From the NCBI GenBank assembly GCA_027922465.2, contig BQMF02000278.1, forward strand, positions 434,001 through 498,000: a DNA stretch of 64,000 nt, read 5' to 3'. Source of the stretch: Turritopsis dohrnii (taxonomy: Eukaryota > Cnidaria > Hydrozoa > Anthoathecata > Oceaniidae). The translations under genes and the position numbers were made by a program. How positions within the stretch are numbered: position 1 is the first letter of the stretch; every line of letters begins with the position of its first letter. Below the pieces are notes generated by a model, which did no database searches, was not told where the DNA came from, and saw only the letters and a list, made by a program, of their open reading frames with translations. Positions 1-10,900 of the stretch are shown here, piece after piece.

Positions 1-713
1 AGTTTTCTCTGTTACCCAAATGTTATTTCGGGATACGGTAATCAATCCCACAGTGCACTGAGGCAATCGATATTATCGATAGTACTGAAAAGAATTCTTT
101 CCCCATTTTAATGTGAAACGAAAATAATTTGTTTTGTTATAATTGAAATATATGTTTTCGATTATTTTAATATTTGTTCTAGCTCAGAATAAAGAAAAGA
201 CTTCTTATCAGTGTTGTTAAAAGTTTGGTGATCGTTTATAGAAGCGGGTTTATTTGTCGAATTGTCTCAGTTAATAATGACGCAAAATCAAAACAACTTT
301 ACACGGACGTTCAGTGAGAAGAGAAGAAAGGAAAATCTACTCGTTATACGTCCGCAATTTTTTTTTTAATTTTGATAATGATGTGAGGTTGTAGTATATT
401 ATATATAGTATATTGTGTGTATATTGTCTAGATGAGATGAAATTGCGTTAATTACAACTACAAACACCATTTACCAGATCTTCATTAACTGCTTTTTGGA
501 TCTTCGCGATATGATGCATTTATATAAGCACAAACGTACGTCTTTCTTTCTTTATTGTTTGGAAAGCATTGACCTTGAACTTTATCAGCATAGGAGCAGG
601 CTTGATCCTTTTTAGCTACCCACTTAAAGAAAATGAAACTAGCAATGAATTGAAAAAAATATTTTATGTTTACGATAGAATTTACAGTTTTCTGAACTGA
701 GTGTTGTCAAGCT
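1..713. other. AT-rich intergenic stretch
   Basis: No convincing open frame, splice-bounded exon or RNA gene is visible on either strand. The stretch is AT-rich with short T and AT runs and precedes the first dispersed-repeat copy. Confidence 0.6.
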
Positions 714-1800
714 AATAATTAATAAGTAGCTGCCAAGGCGGTGTCACTCGCCGCCCATGTTCAGCCTGCGTTGTGTCACCTCCCAAAAAGTTCACAAAAA
801 ATGGAATTAAGGAATTGACAATGAAAAGTGTTATCATCTTGGTGAGCTCGAAATTCTGAGCAAGAAAATGTATAGGATCATATGTCTGTGACGCACCGTT
901 TCGGAGATATCGTCGATGAAAAGTTTTGATGACGTCATAGAGCCCCGTCCCCAAAAATTTTGCCCAAATTTTTTCGTCACCCCATGGCCAATACCGTGGA
1001 CCCCAAAAAACGTCAGTTTATCCCTATTGGTTACCGAGATAATTTTCCCTGAACGTCACATTCGATTAGGGTCTCAATACAATGGTTTCGCACTGACGTC
1101 ACGCAAAATAAAATAAGACTAGCCGCCAAGGCGGCGTCGCTCGCCGCCCATGTCTACCTGCTCTATCACTGTATCAATAAACGTCAAATTTCCTTATAAA
1201 CAGCTCATAGAACTTGGAAAAGATTCAAAGTCACAACCTCTGGTGTGCAGTCAATGTTACATCAGTGTTACATTAACTATTTTTCAGGTTTTTCATTATG
1301 TGCTACTTATTTATTTTTAAAACCAATCATTGATCAGTACAACAATACACTCAAAACGCAGGAAGAAAAAACTTAAACTTTTTATTAGCTTTTGTTTTAA
1401 AAAAGTTACGCGCTCTAACGTGGGTGCTATCAAACAGGGCAAAAATGGTTTCTCTTCTTAAAAAGTTCACACGGGAGGAGAAAAAAAAGGCACGTGCTAA
1501 ATGAATAAACTGAATAAAAGAAACGTTCGATCAGAAGCGCTTAACAAATAAAAGAAATTAAATTACTAAAAGAAAATCAAAAAACATTTTTCATAACATA
1601 ATTTTCAAAAACATAATTTTGCTCACAACTCAATCTACCATTTTGCGTGACTTACAAACAGACAGACAGACGGAGAATCAGCTATTTAATATATAGATAA
1701 TCACTCTCACAGCTAAATCTACCATTTTGCGTGACAGACGGAGAATTGGCTATTAATATTATAGAGTAGCCGCCAATGCGGCGTCGCTCGCCGCCCATGT
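714..1800 (+). repeat. Head-to-tail copies of a dispersed repeat (family A)
   Basis: Three copies of a GC-rich head (GCCGCCAAGGCGG, then CTCGCCGCCCATGT) start near 725, 1121 and 1767. The first is followed by about 380 bases of shared body ending in CACTGACGTCACGCAAAAT. The second and third end near 1690 and 1760 in a shared tail (CATTTTGCGTGAC, CAGACGGAGAAT, then an AT-rich AATATATAGA-like end). Related copies lie at 3230-3425 and 21283-21745. The repeated head, conserved tail and lack of a coding frame suggest a non-autonomous, SINE-like or LINE-tail family; the class is not established. Short open frames here are by-products of the repeat. Confidence 0.7.
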
Positions 1801-3226
1801 TTATTTATTTTATTTTTATTTTTTATTTATTTGGTATTGTTTTACGTGGCTAGCCTCACTCAGTTGCTACTGCATCTGCTTTCCAGGAGGGGCCACGGCT
1901 TAGGTTGGAGGCTCCGAAGTATTTGACACTCTCATGAGTGACACAAACCCAATCAAGGGCCTGTGCTCTTCTGGATCAGGGGTTGACAAATTTCTACAGC
2001 ATTCGTACGTTGACGTACATTATATATTTTTTTCACGTACAGCAAAACATTTTTAACGTACATTATTTCAAATCAAAATTTGTACGTCTTATGAAAATAC
2101 ATTAATGCAACAAAAAGTTTATTATCAATGTTTTATTATTCAGTTTTACGTTCTTTATTATTATTATTATTATTGTTTCGCTTTTGTAGAATTTCAACTA
2201 CTTTATCGACAGGTTGAAAAAGTTTGATTTTAGGGTGGTAATTAGTTGGTGTAAATAGGTTCTAATCGTAAAACACCAGCAAATTAATTTATTAAAAGAC
2301 AAAAGAATTATACATGTCGTGAGCTGTGTTAACATACGTTTTTTTAAAGGAGCTTGAAAAAACATAAGAAAAAAATGTAGAAAAAAACATGCGTTTCTTT
2401 GAAAAAGAAAATGTTTTTAATTATAATGAAACGAAAATTGAAATCGAACAAATAACTGCCGAAGGTAATAAGAAGGTCTGAACTGAGATTTTACTAACAA
2501 GATTAAATATTTTAATTTTATTATCATCGCCCCTGTTTAATGCAGCAGTCGCTCATTTTTTTTAGTAAAAAAAATCCAGGTTGAGCTTCTTCGTCATGAC
2601 GATGATTTGTTTTTCATTTGATTTCACAAACATGTTTTATCATCAATTATACGATGTCACGAAAGAATGAGTGTGCATCGCGTCGCTCTTCTCCACTAAA
2701 GTAACGATTATAATGATAATGTTTTTTGTCATGTTTTTTTTTGTAGTGACGAAGAGCAAACAATTTTCCTTGCAATACATTAACATCTATTTTGTTCGAT
2801 GAATTCATTGGATATTGTTAGGAGTAATGTAATGACTTCCAGTGTACTGAAAGAAAATGCCATTCATTTTATTCCTGTACAAAACAAATAAAAAATAATG
2901 TACGCGACCTAATATTTTATAAAATTCACGTACAAAATAATCACTAGTTGGCGTTCGTGCACGAACAAGTAATGTTTTTCCATCGTACGTTGACAGCGAA
3001 AAAGTCCTAATATTTGTACGTCACGTACGCACGTACACGATTTGTCAACCCCTGCTGGATGACCTCCTGCAACACCCGATGTATCATCTACCCAATTTCC
3101 CTCACATGGCATGGGTCGACCCGGCGCTATGGTACATTCACTCGCGCTTGGTGAATTGCCGCCAAGGGGAATTGAACCCCGATCTCCCGCATGAAATACG
3201 AGAGTGATAACCACTATACAGCCTGT
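1800..3226 (-). mobile_element. tRNA-Glu-like SINE, split by a younger insertion
   Basis: Read on the minus strand, 3226 to 3160 looks like a tRNA: an A-box-like TAGTGGTTATCA, an anticodon-arm-like stem with loop ATTTCAT (anticodon TTC, glutamate), and a B-box-like GGTTCAATTCC. The acceptor stem does not pair, so this is a tRNA-derived SINE head, not a tRNA gene. The body continues to 3061, is interrupted by the inserted element at 1977-3054, resumes at 1976, and ends in an A-rich tail (T-rich on the plus strand) near 1800-1835. Without the insertion the SINE is about 340 bases. Confidence 0.65.
1977..3054. mobile_element. 1,078-bp TIR DNA transposon (non-autonomous)
   Basis: The left end CAGGGGTTGACAAAT is matched in inverted orientation at the right end (ATTTGTCAACCCCTG). 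Just inside both ends are CGTACG/ACGTAC-rich blocks. The 6-bp sequence CTGGAT directly flanks both ends (1971-1976 and 3055-3060), as a target-site duplication should, and removing the element rejoins the SINE. No transposase frame is visible inside. The CAG start recalls hAT ends, but hAT elements normally duplicate 8 bp, so the superfamily is left open. Confidence 0.8.
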
Positions 3227-3425
3227 GTAGAGTTCACGAAAAATGGAATAAGGAAGTGGTAATAGAAAGTGTTACCATCTTGTACAGCTCGAAATTCTGA
3301 GCAAGAAAATGTATAGGATGTCTATGACGTACCGTTACAGAGATATCGTCGATCAAAGATTTTGATGACGTCACAAACTTGTCCCCAAAAAAATTTGGCC
3401 TGCAAGTAGCTAAACCATGTTTTGG
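3227..3425 (+). repeat. Partial copy of dispersed repeat family A
   Basis: This matches the 780-960 segment of the first family A copy: TTCACGAAAAATGGAAT, GAAATTCTGAGCAAGAAAAT, GAGATATCGTCGAT and TTTTGATGACGTCA occur in the same order. Head and tail are missing, so it is a decayed fragment. The short minus-strand frames across it are repeat by-products. Confidence 0.65.
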
Positions 3426-4821
3426 GACTAAGTACAAATAAATCAGTTTTTACAAAATGGAAGAATGTATACAAAGTAAAATATTTAAATAATATTTCAT
3501 ACATTACATATAACTCTTTTCCAGTTTCTTCCTAATTGGAGTAAGACTATTTAAACATAAATTATTACTTGTTGCAGTTTCATGCACATGTTTTTCAATT
3601 TCATAGAATGAACATGCGGCCATCTGCAAAAAAAAACAAAAAAAAAACCCAAAAAAATTGAAAAGCTGACTTCTCTAATTACGGTAGCAGCGAAAGCGAA
3701 TACCGTATTAAAACACCCGTGGACTCCCACTCCTACTACTACTACTACGGCCGAAATGGCAATTAGTCTGCGATTTAGAGTCTGCAAGACTCTACTAATA
3801 ACTGTGTTCTAATGAAGGAACGCAGCCTTCCAATTTTGGAAGCTTTTCTATATCAAACATTTAAAAGTAGATTGCGTTTTGTTTTAAAAATACATAATCT
3901 GATATTTTGTAGCTTAATCCATGAAAGGAAGAATTCTTATCAAATAGGCCTACATAGAAATGGGACTTTTAGTTCATAACGCTAACTGAAAATACTTGAT
4001 ATGATGCTTTTCTTGACGGTAAAGCTTATCAGTTCAAAATTTCTTATTAGTGTATAGTAGCTAACAAATGAGGTAAATTACCTCATTTGTTAGCTACTTA
4101 TACACTATGTTTCTGTATTAAAGCTTTCAAAGATATAGTTAGAAAAGCAGTTATTTGTTTGAATTCATTTTTGGTTTCATGAAATTATAATTAAAAACAT
4201 ATTATTTTTTTTTCGAAACGCGTGGTTTTTTTCTACACATGGTCTTACAAAAAATTTTCTTATAAAAAATCATATACAGTTCACACATGTATAATTCTTT
4301 TGTCTTTAATAAATTAATTTCTGGTGATTTATGATTAGACCCTTTTTACACAATTTTACAATTTTAATATATTTATCGTTTATGCCTGTTTTCCACCAGT
4401 GAGATATAAAAAAACACAAGCCTCAAAGAACTTTGTAGTAACTTTTCATAACTTTAAGTACAATTGCTGCTACCGTTTTGCACCATCTGGCTCTTGTTGT
4501 CTATGCAACAGCTTGATAGAAACTTCAATGTGGTTGTGCTTTAGTAATACTAAAACTATGTGAGAGTATTTGGGAAAAAGAAGAATTTTGAAAAATAACT
4601 TCTTTTTTTTCATTTTATATATTACATAGAATATTTCAAATATTTTTTGTCTTTTTCCAGTTAGATTTTTTAATGTTTGCATTCTTCTGTTTGCCTTTGT
4701 TATGAATATTAGCAAAACAATATAGTTCTCTCCGTTTGTTTCTTTAGAGAATATCAAAGCTTTGTTTTTTCCTATCTTTTTCCTGAATGACTTAGCATAA
4801 CATAATTCAGTTAGATTCAAT
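3426..4821. other. Intergenic DNA with a long perfect hairpin
   Basis: This lies upstream of the ILRUN-type gene. It holds a short (TAC)n run near 3732-3750 and the palindrome at 4047-4108. A 140-codon minus-strand frame (4470-4892) covers the ILRUN start but has no recognisable domain and is probably chance. The proximal promoter of the next gene should lie at its right edge, but no core motif stands out. Confidence 0.5.
4047..4108. repeat. Near-perfect 62-bp palindrome
   Basis: The arms TAGCTAACAAATGAGGTAA and TTACCTCATTTGTTAGCTA are exact reverse complements with a one-base centre. Pairing continues outward through TAGTGTATA/TATACACTA with one extra base on the right arm. It could extrude as a cruciform or be the fold-back core of a small MITE. 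Confidence 0.85.
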
Positions 4822-5381
4822 ATGGAAGTAGACACCTGTGACATAGAATGTGATCTGATTAACAAATTAAATACGATGGGGACTAGAGACAAAGAGGACC
4901 TTTTGGCCCAATTTCAAAGCATTGTTGGTAGTCAAATGAGTCCTGGTTGTTGTTCATTCTATCTGGAAATGGGAAATTGGTAAGCACATACATTGGAAAT
5001 GTTGTATTTCAGGTCAAATCTGTCAGCCTTGGTTGCTTGTATTCTGACAGATTTGTTATGATAAAGTAAAGCTTTCGATCGAAATTAAATGGGGAAGGGC
5101 TCAAAAATCTTTGAGAAATATTCTGTCTCCGTACCAATCTTCAGTGTTTGATGAGAAAAACGGTAGTTTTCTGTATAGATTAAGTTATGTGTTTCAAGAA
5201 TGTACTTTGAATTAAAATTATCTTTATTTATTTACTTTTTAGGAATCTTCAGGTGAGAAATGCTGTTTACAGGTTTCTTAGTAAATATATATGTTATATA
5301 GATTTTCGTACTGAGTATCATGTTACAAACCAATATCATACACATTGAAAATATGTGACGCTTGTATTTGTTGTGGTTTTT

Positions 5382-5416
<35 letters not shown>

Positions 5417-6569
5417 TTAATATCTAATATGGTGTATTCATAGGCAGCATTGTGTGCATACTATGACATCATGAGTTCTCCAGAATACACACCTAGTTTT
5501 GAAATAATAGATGAGACCTTGCATTTGAACGAAAATAGTGTAAAACCCAACGAATCCTTTACCAAGACTTGGAGAATAAAGAATAATGGTAAGTTCTTGT
5601 ATTTATCTTTGTACCTTTGTGTTACTCCGAAACATAAACAGTAGTTTTCTGATCTAATCTTTGACTTCACCAGACACCCATACATTACTTCGTCCCTTAT
5701 ATTTGTCTTGTTTCGATAATTCATGTTTTGAAATATATATTAATACATGTTTGACTACCTTATAGGAAATGAACAGTGGCCACACAATCTAAAGCTGAAG
5801 TTCATCAAAGGTTGCAATTTCAGCCATGGTGAGGTTGTTGCATTACCACCGATCACCAGTGGGGAGATGTCCGATGTGAGCATCATAATGAAAGCTCCCC
5901 TTGAAGACGGCTTGTATCAGGCACAGTGGAGGATCATAATGCCCTCTGGAACACTTTGCGGTTGTATGTGCCTACAACTTTTCATTCCTTCAGTTCTATT
6001 TACATCATCAAAAAAATAGCCTTCAGGATAGTTTCACCAACGTAATCACCATCCATACAAACGATTCATCTTTATGAAAATGGGCCTATGTATCAATGTT
6101 TGTACTGTTCCACTAAGCATGATTTACACGTTAGTCAATTCTTCTTGATAATTCCTTTTAGCTGTTTTGACAGTGATTGTGAATGTCGATTCATCGAGCA
6201 TGTCATCGTTGGCCCAACAAATGTCACAGCTAGGGCATGAAAGCGAAGTGTCCTTACCAACGCCATACTGTTCACCAACTGCTCCCGGAGTATTTGGCAC
6301 ATCTGTAAGTCACTATATCTGATATTTTCTAATCCTCGTATGTCTTCAGAATTTTCTACAACAATAGAAAATTGACCTTTTTTTCAAGTTTTACTGGTAT
6401 TTTCCACAAACATTTTATCTCCAATATTTAGACAGTGGTAGACAATACAGCTGAGCAGTCGCAAATAACTGCAGATTCCATGTCGCCGTTACACGATTGT
6501 AGTAATAGGACTAGTTTAAGGAACACGCTTGAGCGTAGTGAACATGAAATCCATTACCGAAAAAGCTAA
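4822..6569 (+). CDS. ILRUN: ILRUN (C6orf106) orthologue: UBA-like plus NBR1-like domains
   Basis: Six exons join in frame: 4822-4979, 5243-5252, 5444-5588, 5766-5963, 6162-6304, 6432-6569; 263 residues. Residues about 5-65 match the UBA-like domain of human ILRUN (here GCCSFYLEMGNWNLQAA, then AYYD). Residues about 65-175 match the NBR1-like FW domain, with conserved FTKTWRIKNNG, WP and YQAQWRI. The C-terminal tail is Ser/Gln/Asn-rich and poorly conserved, as in the family. Human ILRUN is an inhibitor of IRF3-driven antiviral and pro-inflammatory transcription that acts with p300/CBP; a similar nuclear role here is inference. Exon 2 is only 10 nt, but frame and homology across it (N-W-N-L-Q) require it. 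The ATG lies in an open context with AG-ending, acceptor-like sequence 11-27 bases upstream. The human protein is of similar length (about 300 residues). Confidence 0.9.
5383..5413. repeat. ILRUN: (TTG)n microsatellite in ILRUN intron 2
   Basis: About ten tandem TTG/GTT units end roughly 30 bases before the exon 3 acceptor at 5442-5443. They form part of the pyrimidine/GT-rich tract of that acceptor, so length changes could affect splicing (inference). Confidence 0.85.
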
Positions 6570-7119
6570 CATCAAGTTCTGGTTTTGAATCTGGAATGAC
6601 TTTTAGCTATTGTCTACTGGATATGCGTTGGATGGAGTTGATGTTTCTTCTCTGATGAGTAAAAGTGCTTCAACTCGTTACTCTTCATGTTGCGTTGAGT
6701 TGAAAAAGAAATTCAATTTGATAGTATCGAAGAACCCGATGAACTTGCATGGTGAATGACACAACCGCCCCTTTGAAAGGTCAGCTATGATGGTGGTGGC
6801 ACTGCTAAACTAAAACAATAGCTACAATATTGTGAAAAGGCAAAAGAGAAATAGTAAAGAAAGTGAGGAATTCGTATTTATTATAGTGAGCAGAGTTCGA
6901 TATTTATGTATGATGATTAGTATGATATTGGAATTGTAAACTTTGAAAAGAAGCGATTAAAACAGAGATAAACCTGGTATGGAGATAAAAATTGTTTTTT
7001 GTTGATTATGAAAAAAAATCACACGATTTGTGTCTTTGTTCTTTGTTTCATAAAGTGTGCAAATTATACATTTGGACAATTTGAGTTTAGTAACAGACAT
7101 TAAACTTGAACAGTTTGGT
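6570..7119. other. ILRUN 3' flank
   Basis: This is the downstream, non-coding flank of the ILRUN gene. No canonical AATAAA was found close to the stop; weak ATTAAA-like sites occur near 6956. Nothing else is recognised. Confidence 0.45.
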
Positions 7120-7628
7120 CTATAGAGTGTGAGACCACTTCCAAATTATCCTTCTCACCATCATGGAATCATGATCACACACGGCTTCTTCCAACATCCA
7201 CTTGTTATGATCTACAGCTTCGTCTGACCTGAAAATATTGCTGTTTGTTTATTCCATTTTTCTTTCGTATATTCTTCTGATAAATAGCATCAACAGGTTG
7301 TGGATGGTACAGAATGTAAAAAGATGCAACTGTGATATTGTCAGATATGTTTTCAGACCATTTATCAATCTTCTTGCTGAACATGAGAGCAACATTTGAA
7401 TTTCAGCCAAAATGATGAGTCGTTAGAAGATTGTTCATTGCGTTTTAGCATGGCCTTTTGTCTCGTTGATACTAGCAACTTTCCCTTGCGTTGCAATCCC
7501 CAGTCTGTATTTAGTTCATTAGATACAATAGCTCTTTTGTACACATCCTCCATATAAAGTGTCAAAGGTCGTTTCAAACTCAGTTGGCGTTCATACGCAT
7601 ATGCTGTTGTTACTCCGTGACGCACCAT
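7120..7628 (-). CDS. Candidate small three-exon gene, unrecognised
   Basis: On the minus strand three open segments join with GT-AG splice sites and consistent phase: 7628-7480, 7376-7311 and 7228-7120 (stop TAG at 7122-7120), giving 107 residues. The first exon starts at an ATG in a good context (CAGCATGG) and encodes a basic, Tyr-rich segment (KRPLTLYMEDVYKRAI). The last exon is amphipathic and Trp-containing (DHNKWMLEEAV, RRIIWKW). I do not recognise a family and see no signal peptide or membrane span. Support is the open frames with good codon texture; the two short introns (103 and 82 nt) and their donors (GTTGCT, GTACCA) are weak. It would be convergent with ILRUN. It could instead be a decayed gene or chance. 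Confidence 0.33.
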
Positions 7629-8561
7629 GCTGGCTACTCATACAAGACGCTTTATTTCACTCTCTAAAGAAAGGAAACACGTGTTTGATAGTACACCTTT
7701 CTCTTAAGAGGAAATTGGTCACACTTGGCATGAATATGCTGTATGAAAGACTATGAGAGATGAATGTTCTTTAAGCGATCCTGGTCACAGTGTCATCCGA
7801 TCAACTTCTATCCCATGCATACCTTGTTTAATGTGAAACCACCTACCTCTCCTTTCCCAAGAAAAGCCTTTCAAGTGTCAATCGTTTTCTTTTACAAGAC
7901 GAGTTGGAGATACGAGATTACATATATTTAATATACTTTTTTCCACCATCAAATTTATAGACATCGAGAAGAATACGCTTGTCGAATTGTGAACGTTTTT
8001 TTTTCGGGTTTCTGTTTTCTTTGTACATTGTGTCAAAACATTTTTTTTGTCAATGTAATGAATAAGCCAAACAAATACAACTACCTTCCCAGGCCACTAT
8101 GTCTATAAAAGGCCTAGATTCTAGTCGAAGCTTATCAGAGAGAGGGACGCCAATTGCAGAGGGGCGCTTATAAAAAAAAGTTTGAAATGGCCATGGTAGC
8201 TGTTGAACTTTTCTCCCGGTGTCACCGTAAAATATTACTCCCCAAAATTTATACACCCCAGTCATTATTTACTGGGAAATAATTACTCCCCAGTAATCTT
8301 TTCCCAGGAAATTATGACTCCCGGGAGTATAAATTTACGCGAAAATAATGACTCCCTTTAGGAAATTTTTACTCCCCTGATAGTATACCAAAAAATTGGC
8401 ATATATCTCGATCAACATTCGGTTTCCTGATCTTTTTGTTCCTGCATATCATGAATAAATAACAAAAACAAAATGGAAACTTTGGGGCAATCGGTATATC
8501 TCAAATATTATCGGATTGGCATGGGCTAAAACCTGGTACATTTGCTTGTTCCTTTGGAAAT

Positions 8562-10290
8562 ATGAAGATGCATTTTTTATTCTTTGAAATTTTTGATATT
8601 CCTACAAAATTAATAAAGCAAAATAAAGACATCTTTACTCGATTTATAATGAACAATTTTAATGATTCATTAATGCGATCTGCCTTTCCAATTAAGTTAA
8701 AACTGGCAGAAGTGTCACCTGTTTACAAAAAAAGGGATCAAACTTAGAAAAAGAAAATTATAGACCTGTAAGTATTTTGTCTAATATTTCTAAAGTGTAC
8801 GAGCGTTTAGTTTTTAATCAAATGAATGGGTATTTTGAAGAGATTCTCTCAAAATATCAATGCGGATTTCGCAAAGGTCATGGCGCGCAACAATGTTTGC
8901 TCAGAATGATTGAACATTGGAGAAAAGCTGTTGACAAAGGAGAACAATTTGGTGCTGTTCTTACAGACCTCTCTAAGGCATTTGACTGTCTACCTCACGA
9001 ACTTTTAATAGCTAAACTTAATGCGTATGGGATTGAAAAATCAACCTTAAAATTCTTGTGCAGCTTTCTTATAAATAGAAGTCAATGTATTAAAATAAAT
9101 GAAAAACTCAGTACCTGGGAAGACATTATTTTTGGCGTACCACAAGGATCTATTCTTGGTCCGCTGCTTTTCAATATATTTATTTGCGATCTTTTTTTAT
9201 GTGTAAATAATATTGACATCGCTAATTTTGCGGATGATAATACACCATATACTTCTGGTGCAAATCTTGATTTCACACTGAGAAAGCTTGAATCCGCCAC
9301 TAATGAAATATTTAAATGGTTCGAGATTAACTCAATGAAATGCAGAAAAATGTCACTTGTTGATTAAATCAGAAAATCCAGTCTTTAAAAAATTGGAGAT
9401 TGTAATATTAATTCCACAAAATGTCAAAAGCTTTTAGGTATTGAAATTGATAATAAACTATCTTTAAACAACATGTAACTGGATTGTGTATAAATGCCTC
9501 AAGAAAGCTTAACGCAATAGTTCGTCTTTCGCCTTACCTGGATTTTGAAAAGAAAAAGTTACTTATGAATACATTTTTCTACTCTCAATTTAATTACTGC
9601 CCATTAATATGGATGTGCCATAGCAGGGAATTAAACAATAGAATCAATCGGCTACATGAGCGATGTTTAAGAACTATCTATAATGACAGAAAGTCGTCTT
9701 TTGCTCAACTTCTAAAAAAAGAAAACTCATTCACAATACATCAAAAAAATTTACAAAGTTTGGCCATTGAGCTATATAAAATAAAAAATGGATTATCTAC
9801 AGTTTTGATGAGTGAAAATTTTAAAATAAATGGAAATGAAAAGACTTTGAGAAAAAGAAACGACTTTTCGATTCAAAATGTTAGAACAGTACATTATGGT
9901 TTAGAATCCCTAAGCTATCTTGGCCCAAAAATCTGGGCCCTTGTACCAGAGGAAATTAAGAGTTTGAAAACACTGTTTTCTTTCAAAAACAAAATCAGGC
10001 AATGGGCTCCAGAGAACTGCCCATGTAGACTTTGCAAAACCTACATTCCTGATTTAGGATTTGTTAATGTTGGGTATGCATAGGACATAAATTCTCTGAA
10101 AATCGAGGAATATTTTTTTTTGCGTTGTGAATTTTCATTTCTTGTGCTTTGTGTAATTGTAGATTTATATTGTTGACTTTAATTAGCTAAACTATTGTAA
10201 AGCTATGTTCTTTTTTTTATATATGTATATGTAGATTCTGCATATAGTCAACGTGAAATAAAGCACAACTAACTAACTAACTAACTAATA
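8562..10290 (+). mobile_element. Broken non-LTR retrotransposon (CR1/L2-like LINE) inside the transposon
   Basis: Open segments 8562-8747, 8777-9367 and 9484-10083 encode successive parts of one reverse transcriptase plus C-terminal region in shifted frames. Hallmarks are NYRPVSILSNISKVYE, LTDLSKAFDCLPH (first catalytic Asp), GVPQGSILGPLLF and ANFADD (catalytic Asp pair, with Phe for the usual Tyr). The C-terminal block ends with a Cys-rich CPCRLCKTYIP. Frameshifts occur near 8730-8750 and 9350-9480. The endonuclease half is missing, so the copy is 5' truncated. The 3' end has AATAAA at about 10257 and a (CTAA)n tail at 10268-10289, typical of CR1-like elements that end in short tandem repeats rather than poly(A). 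Confidence 0.85.
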
Positions 10291-10436
10291 AGCAGTAGCT
10301 TCGACACCCCAGGGCAATATCCATAAAATGGGAGGGGTCATAATGAAGTGCTATTAGGCTGAGTTTAGTGATTACTTCTAGAAAAATGAAGGTTTTGGTA
10401 CTTTTTGGCAATAAAATCATAAAAATGAGGGAGTCA

Positions 10437-10700
10437 TTATAAAATGATTTTGGAGTTGAAAATTTTGCAAGTTCTTCTGAAGTTTGCATTTTTGCCTCTG
10501 TCCTTTGAAATTTCTGTCGGGTACGTATTCCTTTTCAAAAATGCTTCTACTACCTTCAGGTCCACATGGTTGTTAGATTTACCTGTCTTCGCCATCTTTT
10601 CAATTTTACTCTCTGATCCCACATCAAAACAATTCATACACAATTGATTTGAATGTCCAAATCGATTGTTTAATTCGAATATGCAATGGAAGCACTTCAT
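10437..10700 (-). pseudogene. Remnant of Ginger/KRBA2-type transposase N-terminus
   Basis: An 87-residue minus-strand frame contains a CxxC-like start (CFHCIFELNNRFGH, CMNC) and then VEAFLKRNTYPTEISKD and NANFRRTCKIF. The second part resembles the N-terminal segment of integrase-like proteins common in cnidarian and fish genomes (the KRBA2/Ginger group), as I recall them. No integrase core follows before the LINE insertion, so it is a fragment. The assignment is tentative; a chance frame is less likely given the flanking inverted repeats. Confidence 0.4.
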
Positions 10701-10900
10701 TAGGGAGTCATAATTTACTTGGAAAAAAACACTCCCCTCTAATTAGAACAAATGAATTTGCAATTTAAAGGGGAGTAGTTTTTTCCACGGGGGAGTCATA
10801 ATTTCCCTGGAAATTATTACTCCGGGAGTCATTTTTTCCCGGGAAATAATAACTGGGGGAGTAGTTTTTTCCGGGGAGTAAAAATTTACGGTAACACCGG

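Larger units (their letters stand above)
8220..10896. mobile_element. Ginger-like DNA transposon with CCGG target duplication
   Basis: The left end TGTCACCGTAAA (8220) and the inverted right end TGTTACCGTAAA (ending 10896) are terminal inverted repeats. Inside each end are long arms built from repeated ACTCCC/GGGAGT blocks separated by AATTT-like spacers. CCGG flanks both ends (8216-8219 and 10897-10900). TGTNR ends with a 4-bp duplication, plus the minus-strand protein remnant at 10437-10700, fit Ginger-type (gypsy-integrase-related) transposons. The class call rests on remembered family traits. A LINE insertion and loss of most of the transposase make this copy inactive. Confidence 0.65.

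Noticed and set aside
3160..3226. Functional tRNA-Glu gene on the minus strand
   Set aside because: Anticodon arm and B box are good, but there is no acceptor stem and the sequence runs on into a SINE body with an A-rich tail.
4470..4892. 140-codon minus-strand open frame overlapping the ILRUN first exon
   Set aside because: No domain, AT-driven Lys/Phe/Ile composition, and antisense to a well-supported exon; taken as chance.
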